Assembly (NCBI RefSeq): GCF_019455445.1
Contig: NZ_JAHWUS010000001.1
Span: forward strand, 949,856 to 1,013,855
Source of the DNA: Pseudaquidulcibacter saccharophilus
GTDB lineage: Bacteria; Pseudomonadota; Alphaproteobacteria; Caulobacterales; Aquidulcibacteraceae
Direction of reading: 5' to 3'
DNA length: 64,000 nucleotides
Each line of letters opens with the position of its first letter. Position 1 is the first letter of the stretch. A program made the position numbers and the translations under genes. This document shows, one piece after another, positions 18,307 to 27,915 of this stretch. Under the pieces are notes generated by a model, which saw nothing but the letters and a program-made list of their open reading frames with translations, was not told the origin of the DNA and searched no databases.

Positions 18307-18753
18307 ATGGAACCCAGCTTTTTGAGACCGCCACAGGCGATACTTTTTGCATGCACAATGAATTCGATACGTTCACCAATGGCGGAGGCATTATTTAAAC
18401 TTCGTTTTGGGACGCGCGCTTATTGTGATTCATGCGGTCTTAGAAAGGGAACGATTGACCCAATGGCGGTTTTTGCAATGGATGATTTGGGCGTTGATTT
18501 GTCTAAACATCGTGCAAAAACTTTTGATATGCTTGATGATGATAATTTTGATTTAATCATAACCCTTTCACCAGAGGCACATCACCGCGCGCTTGAATTT
18601 ACACGCCATTTATCGCTTGAGGTCGAATTTTGGAATACATTCGATCCATCATTAGCCGAAGGAACGCGCGAACAACGTATGGACGCCTTTATCGAAGTTC
18701 GTAATCAGCTTGATAGAAAAATTCGTGACAGATTTGCCGAATTAAAGCCTTAA
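18307..18753 (+). CDS. Low-molecular-weight protein tyrosine phosphatase-like protein
   Basis: 148 residues. The N-terminal P-loop ILFACTMNSIRSPMAEAL contains the CX5R(S) catalytic signature (C, then R six residues later) of low-molecular-weight phosphatases and related arsenate reductases. A C-terminal FWNTFDPS segment may provide the general-acid aspartate. In alphaproteobacteria this gene follows UPF0262. Substrate not deducible; arsenate reductase is an alternative annotation, but no ars genes are nearby. Confidence 0.88.
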   Translation: MEPSFLRPPQAILFACTMNSIRSPMAEALFKLRFGTRAYCDSCGLRKGTIDPMAVFAMDDLGVDLSKHRAKTFDMLDDDNFDLIITLSPEAHHRALEFTRHLSLEVEFWNTFDPSLAEGTREQRMDAFIEVRNQLDRKIRDRFAELKP

Positions 18754-18795
18754 TTTTATTTTAGTTAACATTTCTTAACTTTTGGAAGGTGGGAA

Positions 18796-19383
18796 ATGTT
18801 TAGAAAAATCATCACATTATTAGGTTTTGTAGGCTTGGCAGGGTGCACAACGGTTACTGCACCATTACCCAATGCCGTGTCTGATTGGCCGTTTGATAAT
18901 AAAGATAAGGTGACCTTTGTCCTTAGCGAAGACGCGGTTATAAATGCTGACAAGACTGGCGCAACCGGCGACAAAAGCAATGGTGACGTTCTTTTGATTG
19001 ATATACAGAAGAATAGCCCGGCCAATGAATTATCGTATCTTGATAATAATCAGCTTCATAAGGCAAAAATCTGGTTTAAAAAGTCGCCAACTGAAAAAGA
19101 TACTTATGCCTTTGCTTTCTCTTTGCCTCTTTCTGAAAAAGATAAGCCTGAGACCGCCGAAGACATCGAAATGATGAATACCGCAATTTATTCGCGCGGT
19201 GTATTTGTGAAAAAAGAAGGACAAATGATTTTCCAAACCTATGTCCTTCAATGCCCGGCGGATAGGGTGCAAAAACAAACTGATTGCCCTTATAAAACTG
19301 AGGCAGAGGCATGGAATGCCGCGTTAACTCTGCCAATTGATGGCGATAGTGAAAAAGACAATATTCCGTTTATTGTAAAATAA
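18796..19383 (+). CDS. Predicted lipoprotein of unknown function
   Basis: 195 residues with a lipoprotein signal: positive N-terminus, hydrophobic core and lipobox GLAGC giving Cys17. The mature part is mostly polar beta-rich sequence with two further cysteines near the C-terminus (VLQCPAD and TDCPYK) that could form a disulfide. I do not recognise a domain. GGAAGG precedes the ATG by six bases. It sits where infA or maf often follows this cluster in relatives; it converges on glpK, whose end lies directly beside it. Confidence 0.7.
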   Translation: MFRKIITLLGFVGLAGCTTVTAPLPNAVSDWPFDNKDKVTFVLSEDAVINADKTGATGDKSNGDVLLIDIQKNSPANELSYLDNNQLHKAKIWFKKSPTEKDTYAFAFSLPLSEKDKPETAEDIEMMNTAIYSRGVFVKKEGQMIFQTYVLQCPADRVQKQTDCPYKTEAEAWNAALTLPIDGDSEKDNIPFIVK

Positions 19384-20805
19384 TCATGCCTTAGCAACCG
19401 CATTTTGCCAACCTTTTATAAGGTTTTGCCTTAATTCAGTTGGCATTTGCGGTTTATAGGTTTTGGCGGTTATTATATCTGCTGATGAATTGATGATTGC
19501 AATTCGGGCCGCACCCATTGCGGTCATTTCAAGATTATCTGGTTTTTCAACGATAATATTGCAAATATCGGCAAGGAACTGGCAAAAGAATTCATTATGA
19601 ACCATGCCACCGTCAATTCGCATTACTTCTATATTTACTCCATCATTTTTTAATGCCTCAAGTAAATCAAGGGTTTGGTAGGCGCTTGCCTCCAACGCGG
19701 CACGCACAATATGGGCGCGCCCCGTTTTACGCCCCAATCCAGTAATAATTCCGCGTGCATCCGTCCGCCAATGTGGGGCGCCAAGACCAGTAAAGGCCGG
19801 CACAAAATATACCCCGCCATTATCAGGAATGGATTTTGCCAATTCTTCGGTTTCATCGGCATTTTTAACCAACCCCAATTCATCACGAACATATTGAATT
19901 GCCGTTCCCGCATTTAAAACCGCTCCCTCTAGGGCATAATTGGTTTTGCCATTTATTCGATTTGCGACGGTCAAAAGCATTTTATTGCTGGAGTTTATCG
20001 GCTTATCCTCTAATTGCACCATTAAAAATGCACCTGTGCCAAAGGTGATTTTTGCCTGCCCGCTTGTGGAACAATTTTGCCCCATCAATGCAGCTTGTTG
20101 ATCGCCCAAAATTCCAGTGATGGGGACGGGGGTGCCAAATAAATTTGTTTCGCCAAAATTAGCATCTGAAGCGCGGACTTCGGGCAAGATTTGCGGTGGG
20201 ATGGAAAACATTGCCAATAATTCCATATCCCACTGGTTGGTGTGAATATTGAAAATGGCAGTGCGTGATGCGTTAGATGCATCAGTAGCGTGAACTTTGC
20301 CGCCGGTTAAATTCCAAACCAGCCAGCTATCGACAGTACCAAACGTAATTTCCCCCGCAACACAGCGTGCAAAAAGCCCATCAATATTTTGTAATAACCA
20401 ACGGATTTTAAATGCGCTAAAATATGGATCTGCAAGAAGGCCTGTTTTTTCGTTTAAAATCTTTTCAAGACCATTGGCGCGTAATTCATCACCAAAATCT
20501 GCACCGCGCCTGTCTTGCCAAACAAGTGCGTTGTGAATTGGCCTTCCGGTTTTTCTTTCCCAAAGAATTGTGGTTTCGCGTTGGTTGGTTATGCCAATGC
20601 AATCAATTTCTTGCCCATTTGCCGCCTGTTTGGCGACTGCAAGCGTATTTTGCCAGATAATATTGGCATCCTGTTCAACAATGTCGGGGGACGGCGATAT
20701 AAGCGGGACAGGCATTTGCACAAATTCCCCACGCGAGAAGTTTTTATTATAAACTGCTGCACGGGTTGACGATGTACCCTCATCAATTACCAGAATTTTT
20801 GCCAT
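19384..20805 (-). CDS. glpK: FGGY-family carbohydrate kinase, glycerol kinase
   Basis: 473 residues, slightly shorter than the roughly 500 of E. coli GlpK. It phosphorylates glycerol to glycerol-3-phosphate with ATP. Visible features are the N-terminal phosphate loop DEGTSSTRAAVY, GITNQRETTILWERKTGRPIHNALVWQDRR (glycerol-contacting region), GDQQAALMGQ, KITFGTGAFLM and the second FGGY signature region PHWRTDARGIITGLGR. No glpF or glpD is adjacent, so it appears to be monocistronic. Glycerol is the likely substrate, but FGGY kinases vary. Confidence 0.9.
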   Translation of the reverse strand: MAKILVIDEGTSSTRAAVYNKNFSRGEFVQMPVPLISPSPDIVEQDANIIWQNTLAVAKQAANGQEIDCIGITNQRETTILWERKTGRPIHNALVWQDRRGADFGDELRANGLEKILNEKTGLLADPYFSAFKIRWLLQNIDGLFARCVAGEITFGTVDSWLVWNLTGGKVHATDASNASRTAIFNIHTNQWDMELLAMFSIPPQILPEVRASDANFGETNLFGTPVPITGILGDQQAALMGQNCSTSGQAKITFGTGAFLMVQLEDKPINSSNKMLLTVANRINGKTNYALEGAVLNAGTAIQYVRDELGLVKNADETEELAKSIPDNGGVYFVPAFTGLGAPHWRTDARGIITGLGRKTGRAHIVRAALEASAYQTLDLLEALKNDGVNIEVMRIDGGMVHNEFFCQFLADICNIIVEKPDNLEMTAMGAARIAIINSSADIITAKTYKPQMPTELRQNLIKGWQNAVAKA

Positions 20806-20869
20806 TTCCTGCCCCTATTTTATTTTAAATCAGGATGCCGTGATTTAATAAAGGTGACAATATGGAATT

Positions 20870-21331
20870 TCACCGCATCAACGGATTAAACCCCAATTCT
20901 TTTTTCCATAATTCAATAGCGTGGGGGTAATCCCATCTTCTTTTTCTGCCCATATCAAGGTGCATGAAGTTTACGCCAAAACCCATTCCGGTAAAACCGC
21001 ATTGAATGGCGGCCTCATAAAGTGATTTCCGTGGATGGGGCTGTATTTTGATATCAATTGCGATTTCTTTTGTATGCATTGATTGGCTTGCACCGCCAAC
21101 CGCGTGATTATGCCCCGCGCAACGTCGCCCCGAATTTATAATGATTGGCGCGCCTAAAGTGCGGCGCATTTTTTCCAGCGCATCAAGAAATTTGGGGGCA
21201 TGGTAATATTCACCCTCGCAGAAGTGTTCGCAGTCACATTTTAATTCATCGACACTAAAATGTGACCAGCGCCAACCGGCTTGGTCAAACTCAAATGAAT
21301 GCGTGTATAGTTTTTCGGTCTCTATTGTCAT
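20870..21331 (-). CDS. Peptidase M15-type D,D-carboxypeptidase domain protein
   Basis: 153 residues. The sequence carries the M15A zinc-site pattern: IINSGRRCAGHNHAVGGASQSMHTKEIAIDI (SxHxxxxAxD type) and a later MGFGVNFMHLDMG HxD. Such proteins resemble the catalytic domain of VanY/M15_3 peptidases that cut peptidoglycan cross-bridges, and also phage endolysins. There is no signal peptide, which is unusual for a cell-wall enzyme. An FSVDELKCDCEHFCEG stretch has three Cys near residues 30–40. The start was set at the ATG of MTIETEK because AGGAG lies six bases before it. Confidence 0.78.
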   Translation of the reverse strand: MTIETEKLYTHSFEFDQAGWRWSHFSVDELKCDCEHFCEGEYYHAPKFLDALEKMRRTLGAPIIINSGRRCAGHNHAVGGASQSMHTKEIAIDIKIQPHPRKSLYEAAIQCGFTGMGFGVNFMHLDMGRKRRWDYPHAIELWKKELGFNPLMR

Positions 21332-21384
21332 TATCAACTCCTATGGAGTGATAATGAGGGCAGGGGCGAACGTGGGGATAAGGT

Positions 21385-22224
21385 TTAATAATCAATCGCT
21401 TTGCGTGCTTCTATTGCTGCACGCACCAAAAATGCCTGATGGGTTTCATAGACATCATGTACGCGAACAATATCCGCACCATTATCCGCCCCAAAAAGCG
21501 CAATTGCCAATGAACCACCAACCCGTGATAGTGGATCCACAGCACTTTCATCAATTTTACCAATTAATGATTTACGTGATGCCCCAAGTAATACCGGGCA
21601 GCCCAAGGCCTGAAACCTGCTATGGCGTGAAAGCAGTGATAAATTATGTTCAAGCGTTTTGCCAAAGCCAATACCAACATCAAGAATGATGTTTTCGCGC
21701 TTCATTCCTGCTTGAATACATGCGCCGATACGTGCTGATAAAAATGCCAGAATATCGGTGCAAACATCCTTGTAGGCTGGATTATTTTGCATGGTTTCTG
21801 GATCACCACCAGAATGCATTATCACAACAGGAACGCCAAGTTTCACTGCGGTTTCCAATGAATTATCGCTAAATGTCAATGCGCTTACATCATTCCAAAT
21901 ATTGGCGCCGGCTTTTATTGCGGCTGTGGCAACTTCGGGTTTACGGGTGTCGATTGAAATTAAAACATCAGAATTTGCGCGGATTTTTTCAATCAACGGA
22001 ACAACGCGCTTAATTTCTTCTTCTACTGATACTTCTTTTGCGCCAGGACGTGTGCTTTCGCCGCCAATATCAACGATATCCGCGCCATCTTTTATAAGTT
22101 TAAGCGCGTGTTCAAGCGCAATTTCGGTGTCAAAAAACCGACCACCGTCAGAGAAACTATCCGGCGTGGCATTAACAATACCCATAATCATAGGCATTTT
22201 GCGATTTTTAAAAATGATTTGCAT
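21385..22224 (-). CDS. folP: Dihydropteroate synthase
   Basis: 279 residues. It condenses 6-hydroxymethyl-dihydropterin diphosphate with p-aminobenzoate in folate synthesis and is the sulfonamide target. Motifs are GIVNATPDSFSDGG, DIGGESTRPGA, ISIDTRKPEVA, NDVSAL, DVGIGFGKTLEHNL and GASRKSLIG. In many relatives folP is followed by folB and folK; here folB lies 3.7 kb away with a FolM-like reductase instead. It is transcribed divergently from groES. Confidence 0.96.
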   Translation of the reverse strand: MQIIFKNRKMPMIMGIVNATPDSFSDGGRFFDTEIALEHALKLIKDGADIVDIGGESTRPGAKEVSVEEEIKRVVPLIEKIRANSDVLISIDTRKPEVATAAIKAGANIWNDVSALTFSDNSLETAVKLGVPVVIMHSGGDPETMQNNPAYKDVCTDILAFLSARIGACIQAGMKRENIILDVGIGFGKTLEHNLSLLSRHSRFQALGCPVLLGASRKSLIGKIDESAVDPLSRVGGSLAIALFGADNGADIVRVHDVYETHQAFLVRAAIEARKAIDY

Positions 22225-22341
22225 TAGGGCTTATTACAATGTTTTGAGAAAATACAAGTAATAAATGGCAGAAGCAATTCTTTGAGGCGCATTTGTTTTT
22301 GTTATGCGTCAGGTTTTACAAAAACTTCTTGCAGTAAACCC

Positions 22342-22377
22342 TTGACTCTTTGCTCCCGCAATCCTACCTCAGGCTTG
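22342..22377 (+). promoter_or_regulatory. Candidate heat-shock promoter of groESL
   Basis: CTTGACT (TTGACT at 22342–22347) followed after about 17 bases by a TACCTC/CCTACCT −10-like sequence resembles an RpoH or housekeeping promoter. It ends just upstream of the CIRCE element, the expected order for HrcA repression. The −10 identity is uncertain. Confidence 0.5.
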
Positions 22378-22404
22378 TTAGCAGTCGAGTGGGGTGAGTG
22401 CTAA
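22378..22404 (+). promoter_or_regulatory. CIRCE element (HrcA operator) of groESL
   Basis: TTAGCAGTC–9 bases–GAGTGCTAA matches the CIRCE consensus TTAGCACTC-N9-GAGTGCTAA with one mismatch in the left arm. It is 64 bases before the groES start. CIRCE is bound by HrcA, which represses groESL until heat shock; hrcA itself is not in the window. Confidence 0.93.
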
Positions 22405-22467
22405 TTTATCCCCGTGATGTTTTGCTAATTTATATTTTTCTGAAACTCATACAAAGGGAGTATTTCT

Positions 22468-22755
22468 ATGAGCTTTCGTCCATTAGGTGACCGCGTTTTG
22501 GTAAAACGCACTGAAGAAGAAACTAAAACTGCCGGTGGTATCATCATTCCTGATACCGCAAAGGAAAAGCCACAAGAAGGCGAAATTATCGCTGTTGGTT
22601 CTGGCGTTCGTGACGAAGATGGCAAATTTGTTGCTCTTGAAGTTAAAGTTGGCGACAAAGTGCTTTTCGGCAAATGGTCTGGAACAGAAGTTAAAATCGA
22701 CGGTCAAGACCTGTTGATTATGAAAGAGACCGATATTCTTGGTATTTTGGCTTAG
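22468..22755 (+). CDS. groES: Co-chaperonin GroES
   Basis: 95 residues, full length. It caps the GroEL ring during protein folding. It begins [14 protein letters not shown], has the mobile loop [23 protein letters not shown] and ends in the [13 protein letters not shown] strand. A CIRCE element precedes it and groEL follows after 38 bases, the standard operon. AAGGGAG lies about six bases before the ATG. Confidence 0.98.
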   Translation: MSFRPLGDRVLVKRTEEETKTAGGIIIPDTAKEKPQEGEIIAVGSGVRDEDGKFVALEVKVGDKVLFGKWSGTEVKIDGQDLLIMKETDILGILA

Positions 22756-22781
22756 TATTCTGGGCTAATAAAAATTTTTAA

Positions 22782-24434
<1,653 letters not shown>

Positions 24435-24458
24435 TCACCCAAATAAAATTTAATATTT

Positions 24459-24494
24459 AAAGACCGCTGATAGTATATCAGCGGTCTTTTTTTT
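24459..24494 (+). terminator. Rho-independent terminator of groESL
   Basis: An arm containing AAGACCGCTGATA pairs with TATCAGCGGTCTT around a short loop, followed by eight T residues (24487–24494), 25 bases after the groEL stop. Confidence 0.93.
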
Positions 24495-24687
24495 GCTAAA
24501 TTTGAAATAAAATGGAGTATTTAAAGTAAAAAAGGTGCTTATACTGCAATTTTTTTTGTAATACCGTTGAGTAACTGAATAAACAGCTATTCATGGTTAA
24601 TAAAATGTTCAAAAATCCCACAAAAATTTAACATGAATTAATTTATGTTATAAATATAAACAAAACGATGGTCTTGGGATTGATATA

Positions 24688-25302
24688 TTGGACGCTATAA
24701 GTAAATCTATTGCAAAGGATAGAAGGCAGCAAATTATTGATGCCGCGAGTGAATTATTCGGTAAACAGGGTTATTACGGAACCCGCATGACTGATATTGC
24801 GGATTATATTGGTGTTACAAAGCCGGTGGTTTATCGCTATTTCGATTCCAAAGAAAAACTGTTTGCAGAATGGTTTGAAGAAGTAATTACAGATGAATAT
24901 GATCAATTAATTGATTATATTAATAATTCTAAAGATAGTGCACGCGTTGTTACTAAAAAAATTCTCGAAACTTATTACGATATGATTTTGAGTTCATTCA
25001 TCCTAACCCCTTATAAAATCGCCATTATGGAGGCGGGGGTTTGCCCAGAAATTACAAAGGTTGTTTATGATAAAATGCAGGCCCGCTTTCTTGAAGCGGT
25101 TAACGCATTGTTTGAACGCGCGCAAAAAAGCAAAGAATTAAAAATAAATGATTCAATGTTATTGGCGCATTTATTCATTTCACCAATATGTGGAAGCTTG
25201 GTTCATTACACTGTATTTGGGTATAGTGCGGTTAATCCAGAACGCCTTAAAAAATTCTATGACGCCCACCATGAATCATTTTGGTTTTCTTGGGCTGTAT
25301 AA
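24688..25302 (+). CDS. TetR-family transcriptional regulator
   Basis: 204 residues. The HTH covers about residues 10–55: DRRQQIIDAASELFGKQGYYGTRM then DIADYIGVTKPVVYRYFDSKEKLF. The C-terminal ligand-binding half is helical and not assignable to a ligand. The start is probably TTG at 24688, with GGGA about eight bases upstream; no in-frame ATG exists before the HTH. A terminator directly after it isolates it from the QueD-like gene, so its target is not obvious from context. Confidence 0.85.
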   Translation: MDAISKSIAKDRRQQIIDAASELFGKQGYYGTRMTDIADYIGVTKPVVYRYFDSKEKLFAEWFEEVITDEYDQLIDYINNSKDSARVVTKKILETYYDMILSSFILTPYKIAIMEAGVCPEITKVVYDKMQARFLEAVNALFERAQKSKELKINDSMLLAHLFISPICGSLVHYTVFGYSAVNPERLKKFYDAHHESFWFSWAV

Positions 25303-25365
25303 AGACGAAACGGCACATTTGTGCCGAATATCTTTGCTATAAACAAAATCTTGCTTTATAGGGCG

Positions 25366-25391
25366 TGTCCGCGAATGCGGGCATTTTTTTT
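25366..25391 (+). terminator. Rho-independent terminator of the TetR gene
   Basis: TGTCCGC (25366–25372) pairs with GCGGGCA (25377–25383) across a GAAT loop, with one G–T wobble, followed by eight T residues. It lies 64 bases after the TetR stop. Its position shows that the in-frame GTG at 25365 is not the start of the next gene. Confidence 0.8.
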
Positions 25392-25409
25392 AAGGTTTTG
25401 GGGGCCATC

Positions 25410-25910
25410 GTGGCAGACATTAATAAAGACCAATCTAATTATGTATTTGGCGTAGTGAAAAATTACGACCATGCTTTGGGGCTATCGGTTTGTTTTCGCC
25501 AATGGTCGGATAGTTCGCACTGCCATTTTTTGCATGGCTATGCGTTACGAGTGTCTTTGGAATTTGTATCCCTAGAGCTTGATAGCAGGAATTGGGTAAT
25601 TCCGTTTGGCGGCCTAAAAGAAATTAAACAATATCTGGTCGATAATTTTGATCACAAGACTTTTGTTGCCGAAACTGACCCTGAACTTGAGATGTTCAAG
25701 CAATTGCACGAAAAACAAATTATAGATTTGCTTGTAGTTCCTGCCCTAAGCGTTGAATTATTTGCCAAAATGATTTTTGAGCGTGTAAGTGAATGGCTAG
25801 AAGCGGGTAGGGCACAATATGGCAATGCAGTTTTACGCAAAGTATCTGTGTCTGAACATGATGCCAATCATGGCTATTACGAAGATATAAACTGGCAACA
25901 AAAGCTGTAA
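25410..25910 (+). CDS. Divergent 6-pyruvoyl-tetrahydropterin synthase/QueD-family protein
   Basis: About 166 residues from the GTG at 25410, chosen because a terminator occupies the longer N-terminus and G-rich sequence precedes this codon. The T-fold core is recognisable: FRQWSDSSHCHFLHGYALRVSLEF, FGGLKEIKQYL, FDHKTFV and VSVSEHDANHGYYE. In canonical QueD/PTPS the second segment reads HGH; here it is HGY, and the first zinc histidine is next to the cysteine. This variant occurs in alphaproteobacteria and its reaction is not established to my knowledge. It converges with folB, whose end is one base away, in a pteridine-related group. Confidence 0.75.
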   Translation: MADINKDQSNYVFGVVKNYDHALGLSVCFRQWSDSSHCHFLHGYALRVSLEFVSLELDSRNWVIPFGGLKEIKQYLVDNFDHKTFVAETDPELEMFKQLHEKQIIDLLVVPALSVELFAKMIFERVSEWLEAGRAQYGNAVLRKVSVSEHDANHGYYEDINWQQKL

Positions 25911-26258
25911 TTATCTTTTCCAACTCATTGCACAACCAACGCTTTCACAATTTGGATAGACATCGGGCTTTTCGGTGGTGATTTTCATTGCAATTAATTG
26001 CGGGTTGGTTTTGCAAATATCAATCATCTGTTCGCATAAGGTTTCTTGCAGATTGAAATGTTGTTGCAATCGTAATTTATCTAGTTCCGCCACCAAAAAA
26101 TCATAATTAAGAACATTTTCAATATCATCATTGAAAGTTGTTTTGTTGACCACAAGTTCAATGTTAATAATCAGGCGCTGGCGTGCTGCCTTTTCAAAAT
26201 CATGTATCCCAATTGAAAAGTCCGCCTGATAGTTTTTTAAAAATAAAGTATAGGTCAA
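25911..26258 (-). CDS. folB: Dihydroneopterin aldolase-like protein
   Basis: About 115 residues with the T-fold FolB pattern: FLKNYQADFSIGIHDFEKAARQRLIINIEL, a YDFLVAELDKL segment and LQETLCEQMIDIC, where the glutamate is the pterin anchor. It would cleave dihydroneopterin (or dihydromonapterin) to hydroxymethyl-dihydropterin. The start is taken as TTG at 26258, directly after the SDR stop and preceded by AGAGAG; an in-frame ATG at 26288 would overlap the SDR gene by 29 bases. It is co-transcribed with a FolM-like reductase. Confidence 0.85.
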   Translation of the reverse strand: MTYTLFLKNYQADFSIGIHDFEKAARQRLIINIELVVNKTTFNDDIENVLNYDFLVAELDKLRLQQHFNLQETLCEQMIDICKTNPQLIAMKITTEKPDVYPNCESVGCAMSWKR

Positions 26259-26259
26259 A

Positions 26260-27030
26260 TTAACTCTCTCTGATAAGGAACATAACATCGCGTTCTTGGG
26301 GGATTAAATGCTGCCCGCAATCAACGTGAATGGTTTGCCCATTGGCAATATTGGTGTTTACAAGCATCATTGCGGCATTGGCAATTGCCTGTGCTGAAAC
26401 CGGCTTTTGTAAAAGATTCATTTTACAGGTTTTTGCAAATTCTTCTTCGGTTTGATCCCCGCTTTGCAAAGTAATACCGGGCGAAATATTATTTATTCGT
26501 ATGCCTTGTTTATCCATTTCCATTACAAGCATTGCCATTGCACCCGATAATGCGAATTTTGAAATCGTATATGAAAAATAATCGGGGTTAAGGTTTTCAA
26601 GCTTTTGATCAAGAATATTTATAACATTTCGTGGGAATGATTTATCGCCGTATTTTGCAAAGGCCTGTGTAATCAAAATGGGGGAAAGGCAATTTACCAT
26701 CATTGCCGCATCGAAAATTTGTTTATCTGCGGCCTTGGCATCATCATATTCAAATATGGCGGCATTATTTATTATGACACGTAAATCAGGATAATTTACG
26801 CACAATTCTTTGATAATATTGTCGATTTTATCTGGCTGATTTAAGTCAAAACAAATTGTTTCTGCGCTGCCACCAGATTCATTGATTTGTTTGGCAAGGC
26901 TTTGGGCATTTGTTTCCGACTTGTTGTAATGTATTAAAACGCGCCAACCGTTTTGCGCGAAATGTTTGCATATGCATTCGCCAATTCTTTTCGCGCCGCC
27001 AGTTACCAATATAGTTTTTGAATACATCAT
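26260..27030 (-). CDS. SDR oxidoreductase, FolM/pteridine reductase-like
   Basis: 256 residues. It carries the pteridine-reductase form of the SDR cofactor loop, TGGAKRIG (TGxxxRxG), followed by an NADPH-favouring IHYNKSE, NNAAIF and the catalytic YTISK. These features match FolM (dihydromonapterin reductase) and PTR1. Placement before folB fits a role in reducing pterins or as an auxiliary dihydrofolate reductase. Two adjacent ATGs (27030, 27027) follow an in-frame TTG; none has a strong ribosome site. Confidence 0.8.
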   Translation of the reverse strand: MMYSKTILVTGGAKRIGECICKHFAQNGWRVLIHYNKSETNAQSLAKQINESGGSAETICFDLNQPDKIDNIIKELCVNYPDLRVIINNAAIFEYDDAKAADKQIFDAAMMVNCLSPILITQAFAKYGDKSFPRNVINILDQKLENLNPDYFSYTISKFALSGAMAMLVMEMDKQGIRINNISPGITLQSGDQTEEEFAKTCKMNLLQKPVSAQAIANAAMMLVNTNIANGQTIHVDCGQHLIPQERDVMFLIRES

Positions 27031-27239
27031 CAAGCCATAACACTAAATTATTTTGTCCGCAAATATGATTTAAAAATCAAGAATTTCTGTTGGTTTTATG
27101 TTAATTTCGAGTGAAGTAAAAAATGAATTAGTATAAGCGTTTAACCTTATGCAACTAATGGTTAAATATTTATTTGTTGTATTTGGACTTTTACTATCCA
27201 ATTACTTTTAATGTTTTTTGGTAACTTTGTGTGGCGATA

Positions 27240-27854
27240 ATGATTGAAGAAAAAAAATTTCATCACGGCAACCTAAAAGATGAATTAATTGGTGCGTCAA
27301 TTAATTTTGTATCGACACAAAAAAATACCGAAATTTCAATGCGTGAAATTGCCAATTCATTGGGTGTTACCCATGCCGCGGTTTATCGCCATTTTGAATC
27401 AAAGAATGAGTTATTGGCTGCGGTGGCGGCAAATGGATATTTGCTTTTGGCAAAATGTCTTGATGATGAGTTTCAAAAAAGCAAAAACCTACGCCCACGG
27501 CCGTTATTATTTGGTATGCTGAACGCCTATATTGATTTTGCCCTTGAAAATGAGGGGTATTACCGCACGATGTTCAATCGTGAAGTGATGAAATCAAATG
27601 ATGAGGATTTAGCGCAGGCGATTGCCCAATGCCGTTTGCCAATTAATATGGTAATCGAAAGAATTTCACAAAAAAATGGTTTTAAGGACACGTTGTTAAT
27701 TGCCACCTTGGCCAATGATATTTGGTCCTTCTTGCATGGTTATATAACACTTGTGATTGATGGCCTGCTTGATGACAGTAGCGTGCCAAGCCAAACCCCA
27801 AAAATTTCAAAACAAAATTATGTGAACCTTATTGTAAATTCCATTTTAATATAA
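27240..27854 (+). CDS. TetR-family regulator with WHG-type C-terminal domain
   Basis: 204 residues. The HTH is near residues 8–55 (FHHGNLKDELIGAS then REIANSLGVTHAAVYRHFESKNELLAAVA). The HHGNL opening and the C-terminal helical part containing YYRTMFNRE and WSFLHGYITLVIDG are typical of the WHG subgroup (TetR_C_33). The ATG at 27240 is preferred to the GTG at 27231; no strong ribosome site is visible for either. It is divergent from the pteridine genes and convergent with acs, so either could be the target. Confidence 0.85.
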   Translation: MIEEKKFHHGNLKDELIGASINFVSTQKNTEISMREIANSLGVTHAAVYRHFESKNELLAAVAANGYLLLAKCLDDEFQKSKNLRPRPLLFGMLNAYIDFALENEGYYRTMFNREVMKSNDEDLAQAIAQCRLPINMVIERISQKNGFKDTLLIATLANDIWSFLHGYITLVIDGLLDDSSVPSQTPKISKQNYVNLIVNSILI

Positions 27855-27883
27855 ATGCCGCCGGTGTTTCCACGCGGCGGCAT
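27855..27883. terminator. Hairpin between the TetR gene and acs
   Basis: ATGCCGCCG (27855–27863) and CGGCGGCAT (27875–27883) form a perfect nine-base stem with an 11-base loop, immediately after the TetR stop and 33 bases from the acs stop. It lies between convergent genes and may terminate both. T tracts are weak on both sides. Confidence 0.55.
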
Positions 27884-27915
27884 CTCTCCTGATAGGCAAT
27901 TATTAAACTTTGCTT

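Noticed and set aside
18307-18753. Assignment as arsenate reductase
   Set aside because: Only the generic CX5R loop is seen, and no arsenic-resistance genes are nearby.
20870-21331. M15 peptidase as a prophage endolysin
   Set aside because: No holin, spanin or phage genes surround it; its neighbours are glpK and folP.
24907-25302. Possible longer or alternative start for the TetR gene from the ATG at 24668
   Set aside because: That ATG is in a different frame from the HTH-encoding frame and overlaps only a short run.
27855-27883. GC-rich hairpin as a riboswitch or small RNA
   Set aside because: It fits a simple bidirectional terminator between convergent genes.
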